Source: Actinoplanes oblitus
GTDB taxonomy: Bacteria > Actinomycetota > Actinomycetes > Mycobacteriales > Micromonosporaceae
Reading direction: 5' to 3'
Assembly (NCBI RefSeq): GCF_030252345.1
Contig: NZ_CP126980.1
Location: forward strand, 7,703,501 to 7,767,500
DNA length: 64,000 bases
Shown: piece by piece, positions 41,193-50,134 of the stretch
Layout of the letters: each line of letters opens with the position of its first letter
Numbering within the stretch: the first letter of the stretch is position 1
The notes under the pieces: generated by a model
What the model saw: only the letters and a program-made list of their open reading frames with translations
Databases searched by the model: none
Told to the model about the DNA's origin: nothing
Made by a program: the position numbers and the translations under genes

Positions 41193-43721
41193 ATGGGCAA
41201 GACTGGGCGCGTGCTGATCCCCGCCGACGCCCTCCCCGATCTCCCGGTCCGCGCCCTGCTGCCGGAGCTGACCGCCACGCTGTCCGAGTCCGGCGCGGCA
41301 GTGCTCGTCGCGCCGCCGGGCACCGGCAAGACCACGCTGGTCCCGCTCGCCCTGGCCGGCGCGGCCGACGCCGGCCGGGTGGTCGTCGCGGAGCCACGCC
41401 GGGTCGCGGCACGAGCCGCCGCCCGGCGGATGGCCGCGCTGCTCGGCGAGCCGGTCGGCGAGCGGGTGGGTTATGCGGTGCGCGGCGAGCGCCGCGTCTC
41501 CCGCCGCACCGTCGTCGAGGTGGTCACCACCGGCCTGCTGGTCCGCCGGCTGCAGCGAGACCAGGACCTCTCCGGTACGACGACGGTGGTCCTCGACGAG
41601 TGCCATGAGCGACACCTCGACTCGGACCTCGCCCTCGCCTTCCTCGCCGAGGTGCGCGGCGTGCTCCGTCCCGAGCTGCGCCTGCTGGCGACGTCGGCCA
41701 CCGCCGACGCCGAGCGCCTGGCCGAGGTGCTCGGCGGGCCGGTGCTCACGGCGACCGCCCGCACCCATCCGGTCGAGATGGTCTGGACGCCACCGCCCGG
41801 CCCGGTCGCCCCGCCGCACGGTCTGCGCGTCGATCCGAAACTGCTCGATCACGTGGCCGCCACCACCCGCCGGGCACTCGCCGAGGGCGACGGCGACGTG
41901 CTGGTCTTCCTTCCCGGCGCCCGGGAGATCGACACCGTCGCGACCCGGCTGCGCGGTGTCGACGCCGACGTGTTGTCGCTGCACGGCCGCCAGTCCGGGA
42001 CGACCCAGGACGCCGCGTTGCGGCCCGGGCCGCGCCGTCGCGTGGTGCTGGCGACCGCGATCGCGGAGAGCAGCCTCACCGTGCCCGGGGTGCGTGCGGT
42101 GGTCGACTGCGGGCTGAGCCGGGTGCCGCGGATGGATCACGCACGCGGCCTGGGCGCGCTGGTGACAGTGCCGGTGTCCCGCTCGTCGGCGACGCAGCGC
42201 GCCGGCCGGGCCGGCCGGGAGGCGCCCGGACGGGCCTATCGGTGCTGGTCCGAGGCGCAGCACGAGCGGCTGCCGGCCCAGCCGGAGCCGGAGATCACGG
42301 CGGCCGACCTGACCGGTTTCGCGCTCGACCTGGCCCTCTGGGGTGATCCCACCGGCGGCGGTCTGGCGCTGCCGGATCCGCCACCGCCGGGCGCGTTGCG
42401 GGCGGCGACCACGACGCTGCGCGATCTCGGCGCTGTCGATGCCGAGGGCCGGGTGACAGCGCGCGGGCGGGCGCTTGCCGGCGCGGGCCTGCATCCCCGG
42501 CTGGCGCGGGCGCTGCTGGACGGCGCGGCCCTGGTCGGCGCCCGCCGCGCCGCCGAGATCATCGCCGTCTTCGACGATCCCCGATCCGCGGGCGACGACC
42601 TGGTCGCGGCCGTGCGACGGGCCCGGGCCGCCGGCGATTCCGGTTGGCGCTCCGAGGTACGCCGATTGACCGCCGCCGTCGAGCAGCCCGCCACGGAGTC
42701 ACCCGCCGCCCGTCCCGTGGCGAGGGCCGAGGGGGCGACCAGGATCCCGGACGACCTGGCCACCGGGCTGGTGGTCGGGCTCGCCTACCCGGAGCGGGTG
42801 GCCCGGGCCCGGGAGCCGGGCGGCCGGTCCTACCTGATGGCCGGCGGCACGGCGGCCGACCTGCCCGCCGACAGCGCGCTGGCCGGCTCGCCCTGGCTGG
42901 CGGTCGCGGCCGCCGACCGGACGGCCGGGGCGCGGACCGCCCGGATCCGCAGCGCGGCGCCGCTCGACGAGGGGACCGCACGCGAGGTGGCCGGCACACT
43001 GCTCCGCGAGGAGACCGAGATCGGCTGGATCGACGGCGACGTGGTGGCCCGCCGGGTGCACCGGCTCGGTGCGATCACCCTGGCCGGCGCCCGGTTGACC
43101 GATCCCGATCCGGCCGCGCTGCGCGACGCGCTGCTGACCGGTCTGCGCACCACCGGGCTGGGCCTGCTCACCTGGAGCCGGGCAGCCGAGGAGCTGCGGG
43201 CCAGGCTGGCGTTCGCCCACGCGGCGCTGGGTGACCCCTGGCCCGACGTCTCCGACAGCGCGCTGCTCGGCCGTGCCGAGGAGTGGCTGGACCTCGGTTC
43301 CGCCCGGCGCCGCGGTGACCTGGCGAGAATCGACGTCGCCTCGGCGCTGCGCCGGCTGCTGCCGTGGTCGGTGGCGGGCCGTCTCGACGAGGTCGCCCCG
43401 GAGCGGCTGCCGGTGCCGAGCGGTTCGCAGATCCGGCTCGACTACACGGATCCGGTCGCGCCGGTGCTCGCGGTGAAGGTGCAGGAGGCGTTCGGCTGGC
43501 GGGACGCTCCACGCCTGGCCGACGGGCGGATCCCGGTCCTGCTGCACCTGCTCTCCCCGGCCGGCCGGCCGGTCGCCGTCACCAGCGACCTCGCCTCCTT
43601 CTGGCAGCAGGGCTATCCGCAGGTCCGCGCCGAGATGCGCGGCCGCTACCCACGCCACCCCTGGCCCGAGGACCCGACCACCGCCGTCCCCACCCGCCGG
43701 GCCAATCCACGTGCCCGCTGA
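41193..43721 (+). CDS. hrpB: ATP-dependent RNA helicase HrpB
   Basis: 842 residues from ATG 41193; GTG 41211 is an equally possible start. Helicase core motifs run in order: Walker A LVAPPGTGKTTLVP, motif Ia AEPRRVAARAAARRMA, DECH box VVLDECHERHLDSDL, motif III ATSATADAE, motif V ATAIAESSLTVPG and motif VI QRAGRAGREAPG. HrpB is distinguished from HrpA by its size and the C-terminal domain ending PRHPWPEDPTTAVPTRRANP, which is present. RNA processing or stability role. Divergent from uraD. Confidence 0.95.
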   Translation: MGKTGRVLIPADALPDLPVRALLPELTATLSESGAAVLVAPPGTGKTTLVPLALAGAADAGRVVVAEPRRVAARAAARRMAALLGEPVGERVGYAVRGERRVSRRTVVEVVTTGLLVRRLQRDQDLSGTTTVVLDECHERHLDSDLALAFLAEVRGVLRPELRLLATSATADAERLAEVLGGPVLTATARTHPVEMVWTPPPGPVAPPHGLRVDPKLLDHVAATTRRALAEGDGDVLVFLPGAREIDTVATRLRGVDADVLSLHGRQSGTTQDAALRPGPRRRVVLATAIAESSLTVPGVRAVVDCGLSRVPRMDHARGLGALVTVPVSRSSATQRAGRAGREAPGRAYRCWSEAQHERLPAQPEPEITAADLTGFALDLALWGDPTGGGLALPDPPPPGALRAATTTLRDLGAVDAEGRVTARGRALAGAGLHPRLARALLDGAALVGARRAAEIIAVFDDPRSAGDDLVAAVRRARAAGDSGWRSEVRRLTAAVEQPATESPAARPVARAEGATRIPDDLATGLVVGLAYPERVARAREPGGRSYLMAGGTAADLPADSALAGSPWLAVAAADRTAGARTARIRSAAPLDEGTAREVAGTLLREETEIGWIDGDVVARRVHRLGAITLAGARLTDPDPAALRDALLTGLRTTGLGLLTWSRAAEELRARLAFAHAALGDPWPDVSDSALLGRAEEWLDLGSARRRGDLARIDVASALRRLLPWSVAGRLDEVAPERLPVPSGSQIRLDYTDPVAPVLAVKVQEAFGWRDAPRLADGRIPVLLHLLSPAGRPVAVTSDLASFWQQGYPQVRAEMRGRYPRHPWPEDPTTAVPTRRANPRAR

Positions 43722-43764
43722 CCCACGCCCAGCGACGTTCGTTCCCCGAAAGGAGCAACACACC

Positions 43765-44538
43765 ATGACGAGCACCTTCACCCCCGGCGAGAAGACCTGG
43801 CTGGCCCAGCTCGGCACCCTGCGCCAGGTCGTGCGCCAGGAGGTGGTGGCCCGGCAGCTGGCCGCGCATCTGCGATCTGACGCGCCCCGCGTCCTCGACG
43901 TCGGATGCGGCCAGGGCAGCCAGGCGCTGCGGCTGGCCCGGCTCGGGTTCGAGGTGACCGCGCTGGACTCCTCGGCGGAGATGCTGGCCGAGCTGCGCCG
44001 GGCACTGGAGCACGAGCCGGCGCCGGTCCGCGACCGGGTGCAGGTGGTTCACGCGGACGCGAGCCGGCTCGCCGGGACGTTCTCGCCCGGCTGCTTCGAC
44101 GTGGTGCTCTGCCACGGCCTGCTGATGTATTTCGCGGCTCCGGGTCCGATGCTCACCGACCTCGCCCGGATGCTCGCTCCCGGCGGCATCCTGTCCCTGC
44201 TGGTGCGCAACGGCGACGGCCTGGCGATGCGGCCCGGCCTGCGGGGCGACTGGGCGACGGCGGTGGCGGCCTTCGACACCACGGCGTACGGGAACCGGCT
44301 GGGCATCACGGCCCGGGCCGACCGGCGCGCCGAGCTCACCGCGGCCCTGACCGGCCGCGGTCTCGAGGTGTTCGCCTGGTATGGCGTGCGGGTCTTCACC
44401 GACACCGCCGCCGACGACGCACCGCTGCCCACCGCCACCGAGCTGAACCACATCCTGGACGCCGAGACCCGAGCCGGCTCCACCGATCCCTATCGGGGCG
44501 TCGCGGCCCTCACCCACGTCTTCGCCCGCCGCCCCTGA
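43765..44538 (+). CDS. Class I SAM-dependent methyltransferase
   Basis: 257 residues from ATG 43765 with AAAGGAG at the proper distance. Methyltransf_11/25-type fold: motif I VLDVGCGQGSQALRLARLG, motif II acidic residue in VTALDSSAEML, then VVHADASRL and CFDVVLCHGLLMYF. The later part (LSLLVRNGDGLAMRP and RADRRAELTAALTGRGLEVF) resembles CmoM-type tRNA methyltransferases, which makes a tRNA target plausible but not proven. It starts 44 bases after hrpB and may be in its operon. Confidence 0.86.
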   Translation: MTSTFTPGEKTWLAQLGTLRQVVRQEVVARQLAAHLRSDAPRVLDVGCGQGSQALRLARLGFEVTALDSSAEMLAELRRALEHEPAPVRDRVQVVHADASRLAGTFSPGCFDVVLCHGLLMYFAAPGPMLTDLARMLAPGGILSLLVRNGDGLAMRPGLRGDWATAVAAFDTTAYGNRLGITARADRRAELTAALTGRGLEVFAWYGVRVFTDTAADDAPLPTATELNHILDAETRAGSTDPYRGVAALTHVFARRP

Positions 44539-44694
44539 TCCGGCAGCCGCGCGGGCTCGGTTCCGTCTCTTGACTCATGGGCGCCGGTCGTTGAGCTGGT
44601 GCGGTGCTCCGACGAGGCAGGAATGGGCCGGCGGTGGTGGCGTGATCACCGGCAGGCCGTCCGCGACCTGCCGAGTCCAGCACACCACCACCCC

Positions 44695-44724
44695 TTGTCG
44701 CGCGACAGCTGACGAGCGTACAGT
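44695..44724 (+). promoter_or_regulatory. Promoter of the broken Rpn gene
   Basis: -35 TTGTCG (44695-44700), 18-base spacer, -10 TACAGT (44719-44724), then 6 bases to an ATG at 44731. The pattern is a leaderless promoter; the coding part behind it is damaged. Confidence 0.5.
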
Positions 44725-44730
44725 TGTCGC

Positions 44731-45379
44731 ATGCCATCCAGCGCATCGGGGGACCGACGACTTCCAAGTCAGGATGGTGGCCTACTGGGCCGGACTGGCC
44801 AGCAGATACGAGGAGCCACACCACCGGATCCACCAAACCGTGGTGTGGCCCGCCGGCGGCGGCTACCCCGGCTCCTTCCAGCGCGATCACCTGCGCCTGG
44901 AATACCACTCGGTGAACGTCCCCGACGACCTCGACCCGGACACGCTACTGCGCAGCCCCCTGGCCCCACTCGCCCTCTGGTCGAGCCGGCGCCCACCCGA
45001 CGTAGCCGACCGGGTCGCCGACCGGATCGCTGAACTGACCAACCCCGAAGAACGACTCGTCCTGATCGACTTGAGCATGCTCGCCGAGCACACCATCGCA
45101 GCTCAAGTAGTCAACGCGTTGAGGAGCAAGAGTATGAAATTCAACCTGGCAGAAACCGAGACCGGCCGCGAGATCGCCCAGGAAAACCGGGAACGCGGAC
45201 GCGAGGAAGGACGCGAGCAAGGACTGGTCCGTTCGATGGAACTCTTCCTCCAGACCCGCTTCGGCGACTTCCCCGGCCTGGACGACCTGGCGCGAAAACT
45301 CGTGACCGACGACCACACGACGAACGTGGCACGGATCCTGAACGGCGCCTCCCTGGAGGAACTCCAGCAGGACCGGTGA
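44731..45379 (+). pseudogene. Rpn/PD-(D/E)XK nuclease-family protein, N-terminal deletion
   Basis: The ATG behind the promoter (MPSSASGDRR) opens the wrong frame. The family-like sequence is in another frame from about 44756 to 45379: VRMVAYWAGLASRYEEPHH, VWPAGGGYPGSFQRDHLRLE, EERLVLIDLSMLAEHT, EETGREIAQ-like helix ENRERGREEGREQGLV and the Rpn tail MELFLQTRFGDFPGLDDLA. The catalytic N-terminal portion is gone, apparently by a deletion joining codon 7 to mid-gene. An in-frame ATG at 44774 could still give a truncated protein. Rpn proteins are recombination-promoting nucleases and often mobile. Confidence 0.6.
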
Positions 45380-45451
45380 CCCACCATGCCGGCACGTGGC
45401 CCGGAACCCGGCCGAGTACGAGACACGGCCGGATTCCGGGACATGGACCAG

Positions 45452-48277
45452 TTAGGGCTCCCGGGGGACGGCCGGACGGGGCAGCTCGGTCAGCCGCGCC
45501 GGCGGCCCGAACAGATAGCCCTGGCCGAGCGGGCACCCCAGATCGGCCAGAGCCGCCGCCCGGTCCTCGGTCTCGATGCCCTCGCCGACCACCGTGATGC
45601 CCAGCTCGGCGCAGATCGCGAGGACCGATCCGCACAGCGCCCCCGCCCGGGCCGGCCCCGTGTCGACATCGGTCAGGGTCGAGTCCAGTTTCACCGTGTC
45701 CACCGGGAGCCCGTGCAGCTGGGCGAGCGCGTTGTACCCACTGCCGAAATCGTCCAGGGCGACCCGCACGCCCCGGGCGCGGAGGCGTTCGACCACCGCC
45801 GCGGCGCGGGGCAGGTCCGGGATGCGGAGCGTTTCGGTGATCTCCACGACCAGGCGTTCCGGCGGCAGCGCGTATCGGGCCAGGGCGGCGTCGACGGCGT
45901 CCTCCAGGCCCTGGTGGCCGAGCCGGCCCGCGGAGACGTTGACGTGCACGTCGATCGGGCGGCCGTACCGGTCGGCGAGCGCGTGGGCGTCGGCACAGGC
46001 CTGATCCAGCACGAAGTCGTCGATGGCGGCGACCAGGCCGGTGCGTTCGGCCATGGTGACGAAGACGTCGGGATGGACCGGACCGGCCACCGGGTCGGTC
46101 CACCGGGCGAGCGCCTCGACGGCCACCGTCACGCGGTCGCCGAGCCTGACGATCGGCTGGTAGTGCACCTCGAAGCCGGCCGCTGCCGGGCTGCCGCCGG
46201 TGAGCGCGCCGGCCAGCAGCCGTGGGAGGTCGGCGTTCGGGCCGTGCACCGGGCCGGTGTAGCGGATCAGGGCGCCCTTGCCGCGGCGCTTGACCGCGTA
46301 CATCGCGGCGTCGGCGCGGCGCAGCAGCAGGTCGGCGGAGAGCTGGTCGTCCGGTTCGGCGGTGACCAGGCCGATGCTGGCGCCGACGCTGACCGAGCGG
46401 CCGTCGATCAGGTACGGCTCCCGGAGCGCGGCCAGGACCCGCTCGCCGACTCCCTCCGCCTCCGCCACCCACTCCCGCTCGTCAAAAGTGGACATGGCGC
46501 CGGCCGCGGAGGCCGCCGCGGAGGAGACCGCGGAATCGGCGGCCGTGGAGACCGCCGCCGAGGAGACCGCCGAATCCGCGCCCGCGGAAACCGCCGCCGA
46601 CGACACCCCCGAATCCGCGCCCGCGGAAACCGCCGCCGACGACACCGCCGAATCCGCGCCCGCGGAAACCGCCGCCGACGACACCGCCGAATCCGCGCCC
46701 GTAGGAACCCCGGCCGACGAGACCGCGGAGGCGGCGGTCGCGGCGGAGAACGACGCGACCGAGGAGCCCGACAGCACCGGCCCGCCCGTCAGCAGGTCGG
46801 TACGCCGGCGCAGCGGTGACCGAGGCGCCGGCGGCCGAGCCTTGTCCCGGGACCAGCGCCCACCGGCACGCGCGTCGCCGGAGACCCGGACCCCGGCGGC
46901 GGACAGCACGTACTTCCGCTGTCTCCCCACCACCCGGCGCAGTGCCGAGACGGCGCCGCCACCCGACCGCGGCACCGGTGGCGCCACCACGTCGCTCTGG
47001 TCCAGGACGACGGCGAACTCGTCCCCGCCGAGCCGCGCCACCAGGTCCTGCGGCCGCACCGAGGCCCGCAGCCGCTCCCCGATCGCGTGCAGCACCCGGT
47101 CACCCATCGCGTGCCCGTACGTATCGTTGATCAGCTTGAAGTCGTCCAGATCCGCGAAGATCACCGCAACCGGCGTGCCCCGGTGCTGGTTCGAGTCCAG
47201 CGCCAGGACCAGCCGCTCCCGGAAGAGGGCCCGGTTCGCCAGCCCGGTCAGCGGATCGTGGTACGCCTGATGGTGCAGCCGCCGCTGCGTCTCCGCGACC
47301 CGCCCGAGCAGCACGGTGTTGTCCAGGATCGTGATCATCTGGCGGGTCACCACCAGGCCCAGGCCCAGCCAGCCCAGGTAGGCCTGGAACGACGTGAGCG
47401 GATGCCCGGTCGCCGTCCGGGCCAGCAGCACCACCCCGGCGACCAGCACCGGCAGGTACGGCAGCAGCAGGTGGAACCAGTCCCGGGGCAGCGCCGTCAG
47501 GTCCGGCGGGGCCGGCGCCGGCCGCGGCGGGCTGAGCGCCGCGAGGGCGATGCAGGCCGGCCCGAGCAGGTGCCCGGTCGCCTCCAGCCAGAACGGCCCG
47601 AGCCCGAACAGCCGCATGGTGTCCGCCACCCCGAAGGCCAGCAGCCCGGCCCCGATCAGGGCCAGCGGCCGCCGGCCGGCCGGCGAGTCGGGCCGGGTGG
47701 TCAGCAGCAGCACCACCATGGTGACCAGGACCAGGTCGGCGATCGGGTAGCCGGCCGCCCACCAGGTCTGCGCGTCCCACTCGGTGACCGGGCTGAGGAA
47801 CGACGAGGACCAGCCCAGCGCCAGCACCGACCCGGTGATCAGGACGCTGTCGATGAGCAGCGCGATCTGGTCCCGCCGCGGCGAGGTGGGTATCGGCCGT
47901 GGCCGGGTCCGGGTCACCCCGAGCAGCCCGATCAGCATGCAGACCGGCAGCACCACGAACCCGATGTCGAACAGCGACGGGCCCGCGTGCCGGTCGCGGC
48001 CGGTCAGGTCCTGGACCATCCACCAGAGCCGGACGGCGGACCAGACGGCCAGCCCGCCGGCCGCCAGCCAGCGCCAGTTACGCGGGATGCCGGTGCGGCG
48101 GCGCGCCGCGACCAGGCAGGCCCAGGCCGCGATCGCGCCCGCGGCGAGTTGCGCGGTGTCGGTGTAGAGCCGGGGCGCACCCACGAGCTCACCGACCGCG
48201 ACCACCGCGAGGGCGAGCGCCAGAGTCCCGATCAAGCGCGCCGTCGTGATCACCACCAGTGTCCGGGCCGCGGTCAA
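45452..48277 (-). CDS. Membrane GGDEF-EAL protein with repeat insertion in GGDEF
   Basis: 941 residues from TTG 48277. About eight membrane helices (1-330), then a GGDEF domain with PLTGLANRALF, FADLDDFKLINDTYGH and intact RLGGDEFAVVLD at about 415-425. Before the domain's last strand (YLIDGRSVSVGASIGLV, about 620) some 160 residues of Arg/Ser/Ala-rich low-complexity sequence are inserted. The EAL domain (about 690-935) keeps EVHYQPIVRL, EALARW, ETLRIPDL, LDDFGSGYNALAQL and GEGIETEDRA, so phosphodiesterase activity is likely and cyclase activity possible. Last gene of the minus-strand signalling cassette; 28 bases lie between the PP2C stop and this start. Confidence 0.92.
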   Translation of the reverse strand: MTAARTLVVITTARLIGTLALALAVVAVGELVGAPRLYTDTAQLAAGAIAAWACLVAARRRTGIPRNWRWLAAGGLAVWSAVRLWWMVQDLTGRDRHAGPSLFDIGFVVLPVCMLIGLLGVTRTRPRPIPTSPRRDQIALLIDSVLITGSVLALGWSSSFLSPVTEWDAQTWWAAGYPIADLVLVTMVVLLLTTRPDSPAGRRPLALIGAGLLAFGVADTMRLFGLGPFWLEATGHLLGPACIALAALSPPRPAPAPPDLTALPRDWFHLLLPYLPVLVAGVVLLARTATGHPLTSFQAYLGWLGLGLVVTRQMITILDNTVLLGRVAETQRRLHHQAYHDPLTGLANRALFRERLVLALDSNQHRGTPVAVIFADLDDFKLINDTYGHAMGDRVLHAIGERLRASVRPQDLVARLGGDEFAVVLDQSDVVAPPVPRSGGGAVSALRRVVGRQRKYVLSAAGVRVSGDARAGGRWSRDKARPPAPRSPLRRRTDLLTGGPVLSGSSVASFSAATAASAVSSAGVPTGADSAVSSAAVSAGADSAVSSAAVSAGADSGVSSAAVSAGADSAVSSAAVSTAADSAVSSAAASAAGAMSTFDEREWVAEAEGVGERVLAALREPYLIDGRSVSVGASIGLVTAEPDDQLSADLLLRRADAAMYAVKRRGKGALIRYTGPVHGPNADLPRLLAGALTGGSPAAAGFEVHYQPIVRLGDRVTVAVEALARWTDPVAGPVHPDVFVTMAERTGLVAAIDDFVLDQACADAHALADRYGRPIDVHVNVSAGRLGHQGLEDAVDAALARYALPPERLVVEITETLRIPDLPRAAAVVERLRARGVRVALDDFGSGYNALAQLHGLPVDTVKLDSTLTDVDTGPARAGALCGSVLAICAELGITVVGEGIETEDRAAALADLGCPLGQGYLFGPPARLTELPRPAVPREP
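46533..46727 (-). repeat. 39-bp tandem repeat, five units, inside GGDEF-EAL gene
   Basis: Units start at 46533, 46572, 46611, 46650 and 46689; the middle three are nearly identical (GAATCCGCGC at the head of each on the plus strand). Each unit encodes 13 residues of the type AVSSAAVSAGADS on the minus strand. Period is a multiple of three, so copy-number change keeps the frame. Confidence 0.9.
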
Positions 48278-48304
48278 GATCCACGGCCGGATGAAAATAC
48301 CGGT

Positions 48305-49027
48305 TCAGTCCCCGTCGGTCACGTCGGCGATGACCACCGTGACGTTGTCCGGTCCCCCGCCGCGCAGCGCGAGATCGACGAGCCGCTCGGCGCAGGCCTT
48401 GGGATCGGGGACGATCCGCATCTCTTCCTCGATGGTCGCATCCGTCACCACGCCGGTGAGACCGTCGCTGCACAACAGCCACCGGTCGCCATTCTGCGGC
48501 TCGACGATCACGTACGCGGGACTGACCGGCTCGCCCTGCAGGACCCGGGTGACGACGGCGCGGCGCGGGTGGCCGGCCGCCTCCTCCGGCTTGATCAGGC
48601 CCTGGTCGACAAGCATCTGAACGTACGTGTCGTCCTTGGTGAGCTGGTTGAGCCGCCCGTCGCGGAGCAGGTAGGCCCGGGAGTCGCCGACGTGCGCCAT
48701 CGCGGCCCGCTCGCCGTTGAACAGCACGGCGGTCAGCGTGGTGCCCATCCCCTGCAGCGAGGGGTCGGCGGCGACCGTCTCGGCGATCCGCCGGTTTGCC
48801 ACTTCCAGCGCCTGGTGCAGCGCGTCCATCTGATGTTCGGTGTCGATCGGGGCGTCGAGCGAGACCATGGACTCCACGGTGATCCGGCTGGCCAGATCCC
48901 CGGCGGCCATGCCGCCCATGCCGTCCGCGACGACGAGAAGCCGATCACCGGCGTAGTGACAGTCCTCGTTGTTGCTCCGGACGTGTCCTTGGTCGGTGAC
49001 GGCCGCCCACCGCAGGTGCAAGGTCAT
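48305..49027 (-). CDS. PP2C-family Ser/Thr protein phosphatase
   Basis: 240 residues from ATG 49027 (the longer frame to 49108 lacks family character). All PP2C metal motifs are present: SNNEDCHYAG, VVADGMGGMAAGDLAS, LFNGERAAMAHVGDSRAYLL, LLCSDGLTGVV and GGPDNVTVVIADV. No membrane helix. Length is that of a minimal PstP/Stp catalytic domain. It stands between a membrane protein/solute-binding pair and the c-di-GMP gene, so it may transmit an extracellular signal to phosphoproteins; a partner kinase is not in the window. Confidence 0.93.
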   Translation of the reverse strand: MTLHLRWAAVTDQGHVRSNNEDCHYAGDRLLVVADGMGGMAAGDLASRITVESMVSLDAPIDTEHQMDALHQALEVANRRIAETVAADPSLQGMGTTLTAVLFNGERAAMAHVGDSRAYLLRDGRLNQLTKDDTYVQMLVDQGLIKPEEAAGHPRRAVVTRVLQGEPVSPAYVIVEPQNGDRWLLCSDGLTGVVTDATIEEEMRIVPDPKACAERLVDLALRGGGPDNVTVVIADVTDGD

Positions 49028-49108
49028 GGCGTGCAGCCTGCCAGGTCGATGGCTGGCTGTCTGCACGTGGTGGGCGGCATGTCGCACATGTCCTCGACGA
49101 AAATACAC

Positions 49109-50134
49109 TCACGCCGGGTCATGCGGCCGTCCCAGGCATCTAGGATCGATTTCGGTCACCTTCCGTGTGGGAGCGATCCACTCCAGCGCCGACGTCTCGA
49201 CCGGCCAGCCGCGGACCTCCACGGCGCTCTCCGGCGGTCGCACCGGCTCGGGGCAGAGTGTCTTCGACCGTACCTCGTTGTTCGGGATGAACTTCACCTC
49301 GCCGGTCGCGTCCAGCATGGTCGTCGAGGTGTCGTCGACGGCGATCAGCTGACCGCGCATCACCTCGCGGACCGGGCCGCCCTCCGGTCCCACCTCGATC
49401 GCGCTGCCGGGCAGCACCGGGGCCCGCAGGAAGACCACGCCGACCACGATCGGCAGAGTCATCGCGGCCCCGATCGCCGGCCAGTGCGTGACCAGCCGGG
49501 CCCAGCGCGCCGGGACCGGGCCGGTGAGCAGCGGGCCGAGCAACGGCGGCACGGCGAGCAGCAGCGCGATGCCGTACTCGCCGGCGTGGACCGCGGCGAC
49601 CACGCCCGGCTCGACGAAGATCCAGGTGAGCAGGCCGACCAGCACCGGGACGCCGATGGTGATCCAGAGCATCAGCCAGCGCTCGGCACGCAGCCGCTGC
49701 ACCGCCGTCAGCCCGAGCACCGCGACGACCAGCATCTCCAGTGTGGGCAGCATCCGCAGCTGCCAGGTGAAGCCGGCGATCAGCACCGCGATCAGCACCA
49801 CCCAGTCCGGCATCCGCAGGGCGGCCACCGCGACCATCGACCCGCCGGCGTCCCCCGGCTTGCTCACCAGCAGGATCCCGCCGAGCACCCGCAGGGCCAG
49901 GATCACTGCCGGGACCGCCCAGGTCAGCGTGATGAACAACGCACTGATCATGCCGAGCGGGTTGATGTACTGGACCAGCAGCAGCATGGTCGGCAGGTCC
50001 TGCCGGCTGAGGTACCACAGTCGCAGCACCAGCAGCATCAGCGGGAACGCCGGCAGGACGGTGAGCAGCCAGTTCAGCTGCGCCCGCCGCCGGCGGGGGG
50101 CGATCACCGGGCCCTTCACGAAGATGTCGGTCAC
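49109..50134 (-). CDS. Polytopic membrane protein of the sensing cassette
   Basis: 341 residues from GTG 50134 (GTGA overlap with the solute-binding protein stop). A basic start (VIAPRRRRAQ) leads into about eight membrane helices between residues 20 and 240. The last 100 residues are hydrophilic with IAVDDTSTTMLDATGEVKFIPNNEV, an outside or inside beta-rich domain. No transport motif or ATPase is present, so it is not an ABC permease. Gene pairing with a tethered binding protein is reminiscent of mycobacterial GlnX beside GlnH, but sequence likeness is not claimed. Confidence 0.75.
   Translation of the reverse strand: MTDIFVKGPVIAPRRRRAQLNWLLTVLPAFPLMLLVLRLWYLSRQDLPTMLLLVQYINPLGMISALFITLTWAVPAVILALRVLGGILLVSKPGDAGGSMVAVAALRMPDWVVLIAVLIAGFTWQLRMLPTLEMLVVAVLGLTAVQRLRAERWLMLWITIGVPVLVGLLTWIFVEPGVVAAVHAGEYGIALLLAVPPLLGPLLTGPVPARWARLVTHWPAIGAAMTLPIVVGVVFLRAPVLPGSAIEVGPEGGPVREVMRGQLIAVDDTSTTMLDATGEVKFIPNNEVRSKTLCPEPVRPPESAVEVRGWPVETSALEWIAPTRKVTEIDPRCLGRPHDPA

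Noticed and set aside
46533..46727. Regular 39-bp repeats considered as a CRISPR array
   Set aside because: Units are directly tandem with no unique spacers, keep a coding frame and lie inside the GGDEF-EAL gene.
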